Of a stretch of DNA of 64,000 bases, positions 23,560 through 35,536 are shown piece by piece (the first letter of the stretch is position 1; each line of letters opens with the position of its first letter). Below the pieces are notes generated by a model. The model had not been told where the DNA came from. It ran no database searches and was given only the letters and a program-made list of their open reading frames with translations. Origin of the DNA: Epiperipatus broadwayi. Lineage: Eukaryota > Onychophora > Udeonychophora > Euonychophora > Peripatidae. A program made the position numbers and the translations under genes. The stretch lies in contig JAQFVV010000032.1 in NCBI GenBank assembly GCA_028023455.1, forward strand, positions 1,054,001 through 1,118,000. The letters run 5' to 3'.

Positions 23560-26427
23560 GTAAATTGCTATTTATAAAATGCTGATATAAAAACTATAAA
23601 TATTAAAATTACTATCAGTATAAAAACATGCAAAAATTATATTTATCATGCAAGAATATTCATGGGTAGATAATTATTTAAAAAAAATATGGGAGATAAT
23701 TACATAAATGGGTAATGACATTTTTCAAACTAAAAAAAAAAAAAAAAGATTTTGATACTTACTAAAAAAATTATTAGTTATTTCATTACTAAGGGATATT
23801 TTGTGCTGATTAAAATGGTCAAAGCTGTTAAATTAAGCATATTATAATATATAAAGTAAAAAATTAATTTCGCTGCTATTTACAAAAAACCTTACTGCCC
23901 ATATAGCTTAAATAATTAAATTATATTCTGATAAAACTTCTTCACCTTTTATCCGGATGCCGAACCAACTGAAAGCTGATGATTCATAGCAGGTTCTACA
24001 TGATTAGGTAATTTAATAACAAATTGGTCTTTTCATATGGGATACTTGATTGGCCATCACTTTTATGTTTACAGTATAAAATCCAAAAATACTTGTTTGT
24101 GATGTAGCAGTTAAAGATTATCAGCTAAGAAAATTATAAGCTTCTGATAGGAAAGTCAACAATTATGGGGCAAAAAAATTTGAAAAGCAATACTAGAACA
24201 TATATTGAAAAATTAAAAAAGGTTCCTCAATCCCACTAATTTTTCAATAGCATAAATACCAGACTAATAACACTTTGTGATGAATACAAAGAATAATCAA
24301 GACTTTTAATGTTTAAGATTATAACTACAGGTCAGCCAGGTTGACCCAATAATAATTTCTTGTAATCATCAGGAATTTCATTACTATTTGCAATATAGTT
24401 TCTAATATTTAACAAAATGTACACAGATATCCATTGATTATCAGTTTTTTCCTTCTCTAATCAAAATAAAAGATATCAGCTAAAAGAAAACTTGTATTAC
24501 ACATTATTGTAAATAAAGTACATTTTATATTTTAAACTTTTGTCCAACAACCTTTTATTTCTGAAAAATAACAATTTCTTGCTTACATTGAATTCTATCT
24601 TAGCCAACATTCCTGAAAACTTAATAAATTTAGCAGGATTCTAATTGCTCTTAATAGCTGCAATAATGACTTCGAGATAATTTTTTCAATGTAAGATCTG
24701 GTTCTCTCGCAGAAATACATGATTTTAAAAATATTTTAATTAGTACAGCTTATTTCTTCTCTTCCACATCCTTGTCTCAAAGCTTTCATATTTTTTTCTA
24801 TTTCTTTTTCTATCAATGTGTTTGTTCCATATAAAACTACTGTCCAAATAAAACATAATGGGTCATAAAAATAATCTATTTTTATCAGAAGACTTCTAAA
24901 AATCATTCTCTAAGTTTGATTTTGATATTTTTAATATAAAAAAAAAAATCTGAACAACAAAATTTACAAAAAATTATAATGCTAGTAAAAAATCTAACAA
25001 TCAAACTATTCTTTTTTTTTTTTTCTTCATTAAAAAAAAATTCAAGATAATAAAATCTTTTGCAAAACACTATTACTACAATTAATTTTGTTTTATCACT
25101 ATCCCATGAAAAAAAATAAAACATTTTTATTGTTTAAAAAGTGTATCTAAATCAATGCTTTATTGTCAACCCTCTCAAAAAAAATCTAACATAAAATAAT
25201 AGTACTTTCTTTTCCCTGTCTTTTTAAATTACATTAAATATGTAAAGTTTATTTTTTAATACATGTAAAATATTTCTAATATAACAATAGTCAATTTAAT
25301 AGAAAATGCCAGTTTATTTTGTTTTTTAATTAGAAAAGTAAATATATAAATTGTTAAACAAATATTTCTTTCTTCTCATTATTTAACATGCAAAGTAATA
25401 TAAATAATTACAGATGATTTAAATAATTATTTAGAATCCATTTTTCTCAAATTTAAATACAATTTAGAAATAATTATTTTTTAAAAAAGTGATTGTGCAT
25501 ATTTATAATAAATATCCTGAAAATATTGCCATGGTTTTTACCTTAATATTTAAAAATTTAACTCTCTATTTATCAAGGAATGAAAAAGTAATAAAACATG
25601 TAATGTAATATGATGCAAAATAGCTTTTCCTCAAACAAAATTGAAAATTCCTGTGCATAGGTTGTCTGTTCAGAAACCCTGTTAATCTAATTAAACACTC
25701 TTTCCAAAATCTTATACACCTCAATAATTTTACCTACTTCTTAATTCTTTGCTACCCAATTATTTTTCCAGCTCCAATGCATTTAATTTTTTCCCTCCCA
25801 TCCTAGTTTCTTTCATTAGTTCCATTATCCTATCTCCACACAATTTCATTCTAAAGACCTTGCAAAAAATCAAAAAAATTTTCATCTCATTCACCCTTTT
25901 ACCTTTAAACTTCATCAATCCTCTTTCAACATCTTACACTCCAAAAATTTTCCATCTCCACACAAACTACATCTATAATTCAAATCCTTATTCCATTTTT
26001 GGATTTTGGCCTAGTATCTAAAGTTTCTGTCTTTACATCAAATAAAAATCAACTTTATTGTTATCATATAAACTTTTCATATTATATAATTTTTTTTCTT
26101 ATATATCATTATCCATAATCAAATTATCCCCCCTCCCAATACTTGTAGTACAGTCTCAACATATGCATAATAAGAACACCATTAGGTAAATTTCCTAAAT
26201 AGATTTTTGAACCATTAAATCAGTTTGTTAAAAATTATTCTGCTGTAATCTATGACTATGAAATCAGTATAATTTTTTCAATTGATAAAATGATATATAA
26301 AAATATCAATATTTTAAAATTTAATTAATTAATAAGTTAATACTAATCTTTTATTCCTAATGAAATGTGGCCAAAATTTACATAAAGACTCAAAACTCAG
26401 TTCACTTACCCCAACAACTCACAAAAA

Positions 26428-26458
<31 letters not shown>

Positions 26459-26640
26459 TTAATATCTGTTTTGTTTGTTTTTAATTAAAACAAAGAACAG
26501 TGGCACATATTATTTACTGAAACCAACATTCAAATATGATTATATTTATCACTAAACATTTATAACACCTCTATTAATAATGTTTAGCATACTAAATTAT
26601 TTTTTAAAAAAAAAATAAAACATATCAAACTTATTCATAC
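23560..26640. other. Intronic region, A+T-rich
   Basis: A patch of higher GC at about 23940-24065, read on the minus strand, contains an open stretch LPNHVEPAMNHQLSVGSASG ending in a stop. It may be an old transposon piece or an unplaced exon. 25740-26030 is pyrimidine-rich on the plus strand. Otherwise nothing is recognised. Confidence 0.4.
26427..26453. repeat. (AAT)n microsatellite
   Basis: About eight to nine tandem AAT/ATA units. Confidence 0.85.
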
Positions 26641-26746
26641 CCTTTTTTATTTAATTTCAAGCTACGCGGAGAAGGCATGGACTCATCATCTGTTCTACCC
26701 ACTTTATTAAAAAGCCAAGCTGAACCAAAATCTGCGGGTATTGGCT
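26641..26746 (-). CDS. Exon C of the minus-strand gene
   Basis: The 106-base exon lies between acceptor CATATATTTCAG and donor AAAAGG|GTATGA. After completing a Glu codon it reads PIPADFGSAWLFNKVGRT and then DDESMPSPRSLKLNKK. Entry phase (two bases) matches exon B and exit phase (GG) matches exon D. The codon composition is clearly unlike the surrounding A+T-rich intron. Confidence 0.75.
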
Positions 26747-27443
26747 CTGAAATATATGTATAAACATATAAACATGTATATATTACATACACACCTATAA
26801 AAATAAATATATCAGAAATTGATATATTATTTCATATTTATATTCATTTTACAAAAATTTGCTATTACTATCAATATATAATTGCTGCTTATTTAATTTT
26901 TTTAATACTTATTTCTAAAGAAAACAAAAAATTTTTAAAAGTAAAATATATATATATAATATTACTTATAAACAAATTTATTTTTCCTTCTCTATTCCAG
27001 CACTGCTTATTGCAAGCTTGAATAATTAGAAATTGTCAGATTGTAATGGTAATTTATTAATCCCCAACAAGGATTAATACAATCACTGATTACTCGTGCT
27101 TAGAATAGATGGCACTAGAATACAAAAGTACTCATTATATATAATAGATCCTTATTTCTGAATGCATAGTCTTAGGTAGATAGCAAATTATTTCTTTTAT
27201 TATTTTATGGTAAAACAACTATATATTATAAATAAAAATGATTATATTTAATATATTGTTTTTTGATTCAATTTAAAAAGTGATTTTGTAAGCAAGTTAT
27301 AATTAATTTTAGCCTTATTTACATTTTTCAATAATAATTATACTCTAGTGCAAAAATTTTTTACATTCCAATTTGTTTATCATAATATTCCGATTATTAA
27401 TTCTTATAACACTTATCTCTACAATTTCATTCCAATAATCAAT
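26747..27443. other. Intron sequence between exons B and C
   Basis: A+T-rich with a (TA)n run near 26948-26960. No other feature is recognised. Confidence 0.45.
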
Positions 27444-27457
27444 AAAATAGGATGTAC
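27444..27457. repeat. 14-bp direct repeat, left of fold-back element
   Basis: AAAATAGGATGTAC, repeated exactly at 28032-28045. Probably a target-site duplication. Confidence 0.7.
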
Positions 27458-28031
27458 CATATAATAATCAATTGACGAAATACTTTATTACTTTTACAAT
27501 GCTTTATTATTCACCCTTTCCTTCAGTTAACAGTTTCAATTGCCCCAGCAATCTTCTTTAGAACCTTATATCTCCTAATCTCACTGTTACAATCCTATCC
27601 CAACTTTATTTCCAGTATTCCTTTATCTTCTTCACGAAGTATAATAACCACTATTTCTTATTGCATTATCAAATGTATACCATATAATAATCAATTGACA
27701 AAACACTTTATTACTTTTACAATGCTTTATTATCCTTCTTTCCTTCAGTTAACAGTTTTTGATTGCTCCAGCAATCTTCTTCAGAATCTTATATCTCCTA
27801 ATCTCATTGACCCAGCAATCTTCTTCAGAACCTTATATCTCCTAATCTCACTGTTACAGTGAGATTAGGATATAAAGTTCTGAAGAAGATTGCTGTGGCA
27901 ATCGAAAACTGTTAACTGAAGGAAAGGGTGGATAATAAAGCATTGTAAAAGTAATAAAGTGTTTCGTCAATTGATTATTATATGGTTTTCATTTGACAAT
28001 GCAATAGGAAATAGTGGTTATTATAATTATT
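27458..28031. mobile_element. Fold-back element with internal duplication, 14-bp flanking repeats
   Basis: The right arm (about 27857-28022) is an inverted copy of 27641-27852. The left part (27458-27640) is an extra direct copy of the same unit (ATATAATAATCAATTGAC, CCTTCAGTTAACAGTTT, CAGCAATCTTCTT...CTCACTG), giving a unit order of forward, forward, reverse. A short piece around CAGCAATCTTCTTCAGAA is duplicated again near the turn. The element is flanked by an exact 14-bp direct repeat AAAATAGGATGTAC (27444-27457 and 28032-28045). No coding sequence is seen. It lies in the intron between exons B and C. Confidence 0.75.
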
Positions 28032-28045
28032 AAAATAGGATGTAC
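28032..28045. repeat. 14-bp direct repeat, right of fold-back element
   Basis: An exact copy of 27444-27457. Confidence 0.7.
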
Positions 28046-30823
28046 AATAAAAATGTTCACATAAAAGTTAAGTAATGGCATACAGTTAATAAAGCAGTTA
28101 AACTACCAAAAAAAATTTTAACTTTTAATTAAAATAAAGTTTCTTTTCCAATCACAAGATTTATGTGTTATTTGATTTATCATCTAATTTGAATAAATAA
28201 TCAATCAATCTTAAAAATAGTACATTGATGCTCACATTATCATACTTCTAAATAATTTGTGAGATTATTCTTTACTATCTATTAGTTTCCTAAATCATGT
28301 TTTGTGAAGTACTAGTATTCCATTAAAAAAATTATTAATTACATTGTAATAAGTAAAAGTTTTGCCACCAAATATATTTCAAGAATAATCAATTCTTTTT
28401 TTAACTGAATGTGTTATCTATCTGCATGTCATTTATTTTACCTGTAGTTTAGTTTTCCTGAGTTATAAAATATATATATAATTTGAATTTTAATAACAAT
28501 TCTTTACATAATTATTAAAAGATATAACAAGTAATGTCATTTAAAAAAAAAGAACATAGTGATTTTTCTAATAACAAAAAAAAAAATTGCGAATGAATCC
28601 CACAGCGAAATTTTAATAAAAAATATTCTATCATCAGGTAGTTCATAATATCAATTATACAGTAATAAATATTTTTCAGTATATATATATTAAGTTCCTG
28701 TTAAGTATCCATTAACAATTTTCTGAGACACTAAATAATTAATTATTTTTTGTGTGTGAAGCTCACAAAACATAAAAAATAAATCATTTACTATGAATAA
28801 AGTTATTTCAAAATAAAAATTATCTAATTGGAAATAATAAATAAAGATAGAGGAGGGCAATCCATAACAAATCATGGAAAATGTACTTTCATTGCTAGTC
28901 TAATTTCACAGTACTATCAAATAATATAATTATTATAATTGTCAATATTATATAGAATATTCATAAATTTCTGATTTCCCAATATGGCCTTTTTTTTTAC
29001 TTTATTTACTTTACACTACCATCGACTAGCCTATAAATTCCAAGACTAATAATAAGTAAAGCACTCCCTATAATCAAGTTCTAAATCAATATTATAATAT
29101 GAAAGGTTATTTAGTTGTTATATTTAGTTCATTTTTGTATTACATTAATTTAATGCAAAATGATAATTGTTATTTTCTTTTCTTAAATTTTCGTAAATCT
29201 AAGATGTTTCATTAAGACCATTTTTTTCACAGTTTTTGAAAAACCAGTCGGCAATTTTACTAATACTATTTCTAAAAAAATTATATCAGTTTTCTCAATA
29301 AGATTAAACTGAAATCACAAATTTACACAAATACAAAAAATAGCATTCAGAATTGGCAAAGATATAAGCAATAATTGAATTAGTAGAAATAAAAAAACTA
29401 TCACTATATATCATTAATGATATAGAGACATTCTGGAGGTTAAAAAAATTCCAACAATTTATTAAATTTGTAAATAAATTTTTTAAATTCATCTTTCAGT
29501 TATCTGAAATATTTCAAATACATAAACAATTTTAACAAAAACTTGCAAATAGTTGCCTATGGTTCATGGAAAATGAATCAAAAATGCTTATTCAAGAATC
29601 AAAATGTCTAAATCGTATGTCATCGTTTCTGTTACATGTTTCAAAATATATAAATATAGATCTTTACATTCACATATATTTGGTTCATATCTGGTAGCAA
29701 AAAAAATAAAATAAAACCATTCGTCATGAATTGAATGGTAAACAAATTTTTGGATCTTTATTTTTTTGTCCTCTCAGTTAAAATCTTTTTCAGGCTTTAA
29801 ATACCATTTCTGCTCATTGATTTTTTGCCAGATTTTTGCTGGAATTCTGTCTCCAATGAATTAATCTCTTGATTGTTGGATCTGCCCTCATTATTAATAT
29901 TTATTAATAAAAATCTGCATGGAAAGATATTTTATATTCAAAATAGAATATGTTCCAAAAAACAAAGATATGATAACTATATATATTTACATTAAAAATA
30001 AGCAAAACTCATTTAGTCTTTTATTAAGTATCATCAAAATAAAATATTTGATCATTTTGTTTAAAATTTACATTTATATATATGTTATTTTTTTTTTAAT
30101 TTATTTCAATGCATGTGTACAGTAACAAACACACACATATCACAACAAATTTTAAAAAAACTAAATATGCCAACTTTGGTGGTATGATTTACATTAGATC
30201 TTTCTAAAATAAAATAAAAAAATTATTTATACTAATTTATATATATATATACTTTATTATAAGTGTATTGTGGTCTAGTGGTTAATGTATCCATGTATCA
30301 CTCTAAATCTGATTTAACCTTATGACATTTTCAGTAAATGGTTCATAGCCAACTTAGCTAGACATTTAAAAAAAAAATCTAGTCATTATTAGCTAAACAA
30401 GTAAACAAACCAAAAAAATATCTTTTCCTGCAATGTTTCTTTATGAAAAAATTATAGAGAAACCATTGCCATTGAAATCTGCTTTACTCTTCTTATAAAA
30501 ATGAATCATTATAAGATAAAATCAAAATAGTGAAAGATAAATCTAAGTTGGTAAAACTGAATTTAAATAACCAAATGCAAGGCAATTTGAAGAAAAAAAA
30601 CACTCCCATTTATTTACTGAACAATGATTGTATGATAACTGAATTGATAATGAACAGATTGTTTGAAAAAAAAAAAATATTTTATTTTAAGTCTGAAAAA
30701 ATCTCAACTTCAATGCTATTCAAATACTATATTGTGGAAATGGAGCAGACTTAATCTGCTAACCACTATATACAAATACCCATGCACACACAAGATACTT
30801 AAGATATGTTTGTACATCATTAC
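28046..30823. other. Intron sequence between exons B and C, no gene seen
   Basis: A+T-rich throughout, with (TA)n near 28471-28482, 28681-28690 and 30238-30250. I recognise no element. Confidence 0.45.
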
Positions 30824-31100
30824 CATTCCCATCTCCATGTTCATGAAGTGTAGAGAGATCAAGAGGTGGAACAAAAGGTGTCTTGCTTGTTATTGAATGA
30901 TTGCTTTCTTCTGGAGACAACTTTTTAGGATGAAGCTCTAAGAATGGATGGCTAACTTGTTCATTGGTAGTTGGATCATTCTCATGTAAATCCTCAGCAT
31001 ATACTTGCCGATGATGATGAATGGAAGACTTTTTATGATGCTGGCGGTGTTTCTGATTATATTGGCTTAATCCTGCAGATTCCAAATCTTCAAAATTTTC
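30824..31100 (-). CDS. Exon B of the minus-strand gene (His-rich)
   Basis: This is the largest exon, 277 bases. The acceptor is ATTAATGACAG (31101-31102 on the complement) and the donor is GGAATG|GTAATG. It starts in phase 0 with ENFEDLESAGLSQYNQKHRQ, continues with the His-rich HHKKSSIHHHRQVYAEDL, and ends with TPFVPPLDLSTLHEHGDG. It leaves in phase 1, matching exon C. The frame stays open past the donor into the intron by chance. Base composition and codon use clearly differ from the flanks. Confidence 0.8.
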
Positions 31101-32863
31101 CTGTCATTAATAATTAAAAAAAAAAAAACATTTAATAAAAGATGTATGGAAATTTATGACAAGTATAAAAAAATGTGTATATTCATAATGTATGACATGT
31201 GCACCCATTATGAGAAAATAAGTACAATACGCTCAATCTATTACTCTTTATCAAGTTACTAAACTCAAAACAAAAAATTTTATTATAGAAAGAGCTTGAA
31301 AAAACAGTCAAAGAAACAAAATTCTGTGTCCAGAGTTAATCTAAAGCCAACATTAATATAAACTAGAATTTGTTGAACTGAAGTAACAAATAAAAATTCT
31401 TTAAAAATAATAATAATAATCACCCTTTTATATTAAAATACATGCTTTGATTACTATATAATAAGAATTCAATAATATTATGTAAAGTCACTTAAAAATA
31501 GCAACTCCTTGCTAATTAAGAAATTAATGGCAAGAGAAAGGGTGTATAACAAACAACAAACATTAAAGTTAACGCGCAAACAAATTTTTGTTTCTTAATT
31601 AAAAAAAAAAATCCAGTTCATCCTAATCAGACATTATTCAAGTTAATTTTAATACTTAACTAAGCGTCACAACTAAGTGTCACTTGAATCACATAACTTA
31701 TATTTAACATCTGCATTAACAGCAGTAAATTATTCTGTATCATTCTATCAACCAATAATTTGATAATTAGTTAACAGGACTAAAAATTAATTATCTAACT
31801 AAGCTTGCTTAAAAATCTCAGGTGTCTAAAAAAAATTTTATAAGTTTCTCCTTATATCATAAGTAAAATGCATTACACTATGAAATTATTTGTACCCATT
31901 CAAATCTTACTATTTTTATATATATAATATTTTAAATATAAGTACATTCTCTATACTGAACTTAATGTAATTAGAAAGGATTTTAACTCAGACTTTCAAG
32001 TTCCCTACAGCTATCCACATGACCACACATATGTGAAAAAGATATATGATCTTCAATATACATATTGTGTGCTGAAGCAGCATTCATCAGTTAACCCAGA
32101 TGATCATTTCCCACACATATATAATCAATGCTCAGTTTATATTAAGATAGCAAATATTCAATTAGAGTGAAGCCTATCTATTAAAGTTTGAAGATTTGCT
32201 ATCTTAATATAAACTGAGCACTGATTAAATGTGTGTGGAAGATGATGATTTGGACCATCTGATGAGTGCTTATCTGCACGAAATCATATTAGAGATCATT
32301 TATCTTCAAATCTTTTCTATATATATAATAACAATAAAAATAATAAATATAACAATAATTAACCATTATATACAGGTTTAAATCTGAAGTGCTTTTGATT
32401 AATTTCTTAACCCTCCTCATATATATATATTAGAATTGTCTAAGTGTTGATTGATTTTAATTATATATATATATATTAATTGCCTCAATTACTACAGTAA
32501 AGCAAAAAAATTTATCAAGATGTAAATTTTGAAAAAAAGCGACAATAAGTTATATTTTAAAATGTGATAAATATTTTCTACACAGAATGTATGCATTTAT
32601 ATACATATAAAGCCAAAAATACAGAAACTAGTGAAATGTAAAATAAATAGGGGTGTGTGAACACTTAAAAATAATTACAGCATTAATATTTAAATTACAG
32701 ACACTCATGTATGATGTGCTTGTATGTTGAAAGCAAATTAGCTACCTACTTATATAAATCCATTTAAGCAAACTGCAAATATATTTATTTATTTTACTTG
32801 CATTTACATGTACTTAGAAAAAACTTTTAATTAAAAGCAATAATCCAAGAATAATTATTTTAC
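31101..32863. other. Intron between exons A and B, with a palindromic repeat
   Basis: A 1.76-kb intron. It holds the inverted repeat at 32038-32307; the rest is A+T-rich with TA runs. Confidence 0.5.
32038..32307. repeat. Palindromic element (MITE-like)
   Basis: The inner arms match closely: GCTCAGTTTATATTAAGATAGC near 32131-32153 and its inverse near 32192-32214. The outer arms (about 32038-32130 and 32215-32307) match more loosely, including CATCAG / CTGATG and CCACACA / TGTGTGG. Its outer end (GTGAAAAAGAT.TATGAT) resembles 58275-58300 inside a different MITE, which suggests a shared family. Confidence 0.6.
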
Positions 32864-32971
32864 CTTGAAGGAGTCAATAATGACATCAACTTTATCTTCA
32901 GGACTTTTACTTCTTCTCCATGAATGTCGAGATGGATTTCTTCTATTTTTAGGTGGAGGAGCTCTTCTAAA
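32864..32971 (-). CDS. Exon A of the minus-strand gene (basic, Arg/Ser-rich)
   Basis: Exactly 36 codons, with acceptor AAAATTTGCAG and donor TTCAAG|GTAAAA, phase 0 on both sides. It encodes RRAPPPKNRRNPSRHSWRR, then SKSPEDKVDVIIDSFK. It joins exon B as ...DSFK-ENFEDLES.... It is not a first exon, since no initiator is present; the upstream exon was not found between here and the right edge. Confidence 0.75.
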
Positions 32972-34162
32972 CTGCAAATTTTGAGAAAGAAGTGTTAGAC
33001 AATCAGTCATATTAGATATAATAAAATTAAATCTTCTAAGAATCTACTTAAAAGCATTAAGTTCTGAGAGCCTTGAGCAAAATTATCCCACTTGACAAGT
33101 TTTTTATATATTACTAATATTTACTATCCCAAACTTCCTGAATATATTTGGTCTGTGGATTGGTAAGTTTTTACACGTAAATAAATAAATAAAAAAAAAT
33201 TAATAACAGGTTTGCATTCTTTAGATATTAATATACAGGATATAAAAAAAATTATAACTCATAATTTTATAGAGAAGTTTTAAAAAAATTAGATACAAAA
33301 ATCTGTGGCAAGATGTAACTAATATTAATACACACAAAGTGATTTTTTACTACTTCTACATATATAAAATAATAATAGACAATATGTTTATATATCTATA
33401 TTATTATAATTAGTATGGCATCCTTATCTATACATTAAAATCAATACTCCAAGATTAAACAGTCGTGATGTATAAAAGTGAACTGACATTTAAAAACAAA
33501 ATGTCAAATTATTTGCATTATTTGTTGAAATATGTTGACATAATATGTTTGTAGATTATTACTTTTGATTCTTGGTAATAAAAGGAGTACTCCCTATGCA
33601 TAAAAATTCTAATATTTTATGCAAAACGGGGTGAGGTAAACAATCTTAATCATTAACAAGACATTTGATTTGAAAATGAATTAATATTTCAAAATAAAAA
33701 AGCCCCATTGTTTGTTTATATTATTAATTTTACATATATTTATAAAATATGCTGAAACTATATATATATTTACTAACAGTAATGAAACAATTTTCAAAGC
33801 AAAATATTGCTACTGCCATATATATATAATAAAAATAAACAAACAAATACAAATAAGCAGATTGTTAAAGTAGTTAGGTAAAATTCAATACAAATTTCAA
33901 GATTGCACCTAACTAATGAATACTTCTAAGTTTCATCTTTGCTCTCTAACAATCTTTCATAATATGCATCCATTTTTCCCCATTTATTTATTTTTTGATA
34001 ATTCTATATAAGATCTTTACTAAGATAATTATATTTCATCATTCATCTACAGAAAATGCTGGACTCAAATCAACAAAAAAAAAAAAACAAGCTACATTTA
34101 AAAGGGGTTTTACTATAAAAAATTACATATAAATATCATACCTTTACATCTTATGTAATTTC

Positions 34163-34184
34163 AACACACACACACACACACACA
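34163..34184. repeat. (CA)n microsatellite followed by poly-A
   Basis: About eleven CA units running into an A tract of roughly 17. Confidence 0.9.
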
Positions 34185-35524
34185 AAAAAAAAAAAAAAAA
34201 CACTTCAATTTTAATTATTATCAATCCACAGTACATTGAACATTTCCTCAATTTTATTCCATTACTTTCTATCTACCAACTTTCCTCATACACATCCAAA
34301 TTTATTCTTTTGAGATAAAAATTCAAACTTTCAAATTGTCTCTCTTATAGAAAAACACAATTCATGAGTCCCAGGAATCCGCATCAACTTTGGCAACAAC
34401 AGTAAATCACTGTTTTCAACCATTATGAATATTGCTGAAGCAATATGTCCAGACCAAATTTATTTCAGTCTATTTCAAAGATGTCAACAATTCCTAATCA
34501 TGTACTTAACTTTGATTCCTTATTTAGCCCAAACTTCAGTGTATGGTCTACAATTTTTTGCATTTAAGCAAGTGCTAAAAGGATTTTTTTTTTTTAACAT
34601 TTACTAATTTTTAAACTCTTCTAATTCATTACTATCAATCATTATTTAATTCTCTTTTTTAAATGTATTTAATATTATTTTACAGTATTAAAGTTATTTT
34701 TAGAATAGTTTATTTTTAATCATGCTTTTTTTGCTTTCATTTGATAACTCTTCTAATATTTCCTATACTAATAAAATATTATTTACAAAACAATATATCA
34801 GGTGGAAAAATCCAAATTTTATTTATTTTTATTGTATTTCCTACCCCAAAATACTTTCAGCAAACTGCTCTAAAAATTTAGCAAAGATGAATCACGTTGC
34901 CATATATCTTTAATAATGTTAATTTTCTTAGTTATCATTCCTATAGCTTAATCACTGCAACTGCATTTTTTTTTTTTAATTCTACACTTGATCCTGGATC
35001 CATGTCACACAATCAATAGAAATATTTATAGACAAACATCATTTTTGTAATCTCTAAATCTAATGCAAATAAATTCCCTTAAATCAAAAATTCAATCAAA
35101 TTTATGCAGATCAATATGTGTACAACTTTTTAAACCTGAGGTTTAAAAAAAAAAAGTGATTTCAAAGGCAATGACATGCTTTTTTTTACTTTTTATTTTC
35201 TAATATATGAGAGTTTGCCCTCTACCATTTGTGCAATAAAAATATGTAGTTGGTAAATGAATTTAGAGTTAATAAATTTATTTTTGGAGTTTGAAGACCA
35301 GATCTATAATTGCTCTTGGAGAATAGAACAAATTTTTAGAAAACATTGTCTCTAGCAGATTCATTAAAAAATTTTCTATACCAGTTCTTTTCCAAACATA
35401 ATTTGGTAATCCCTGTTTTAAGGCATCATGGAACAATCAAAGAATCTCAGATAATAGCAAACTTTTTTATATTCTTTTAAAAAAAAAGTGTCTGGTTTAT
35501 ACTATTAGAAAAAGAATAAAGACA

Positions 35525-35536
35525 CCCCCCCCCCCC
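35525..35536. repeat. Poly-C tract, 12 bases
   Basis: An uninterrupted run of C in A+T-rich sequence, followed 30 bases later by a poly-A run. Confidence 0.9.

Larger units (their letters stand above)
16523..32971 (-). other. Minus-strand host gene, six phase-consistent exons
   Basis: Six exons (32864-32971, 30824-31100, 26641-26746, 19888-19953, 16670-16732, 16523-16587) have acceptor and donor dinucleotides and join without a phase conflict (exit phases 0, 1, 2, 2, 2, 1). The partial protein of about 228 residues begins basic and rich in Arg, Ser and Pro (RRAPPPKNRRNPSRHSWRR). It is then His-rich (HRQHHKKSSIHHHRQ), then has PFVPPLDLSTLHEHGDG and PIPADFGSAWLF, a proline motif LPPSPPAEQQAYMK, and ends in a charged helix (EEEAQASLIRHLNKK). 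There is no signal peptide or membrane segment in these exons. The basic Ser-rich start, the PPSPP motif and the following helix loosely recall the C-terminal half of FAM13 proteins. That is an unverified impression, so I give no symbol. First and last exons were not found. Introns range from 82 bp to 6.7 kb and the long ones carry mobile elements. Confidence 0.75.
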
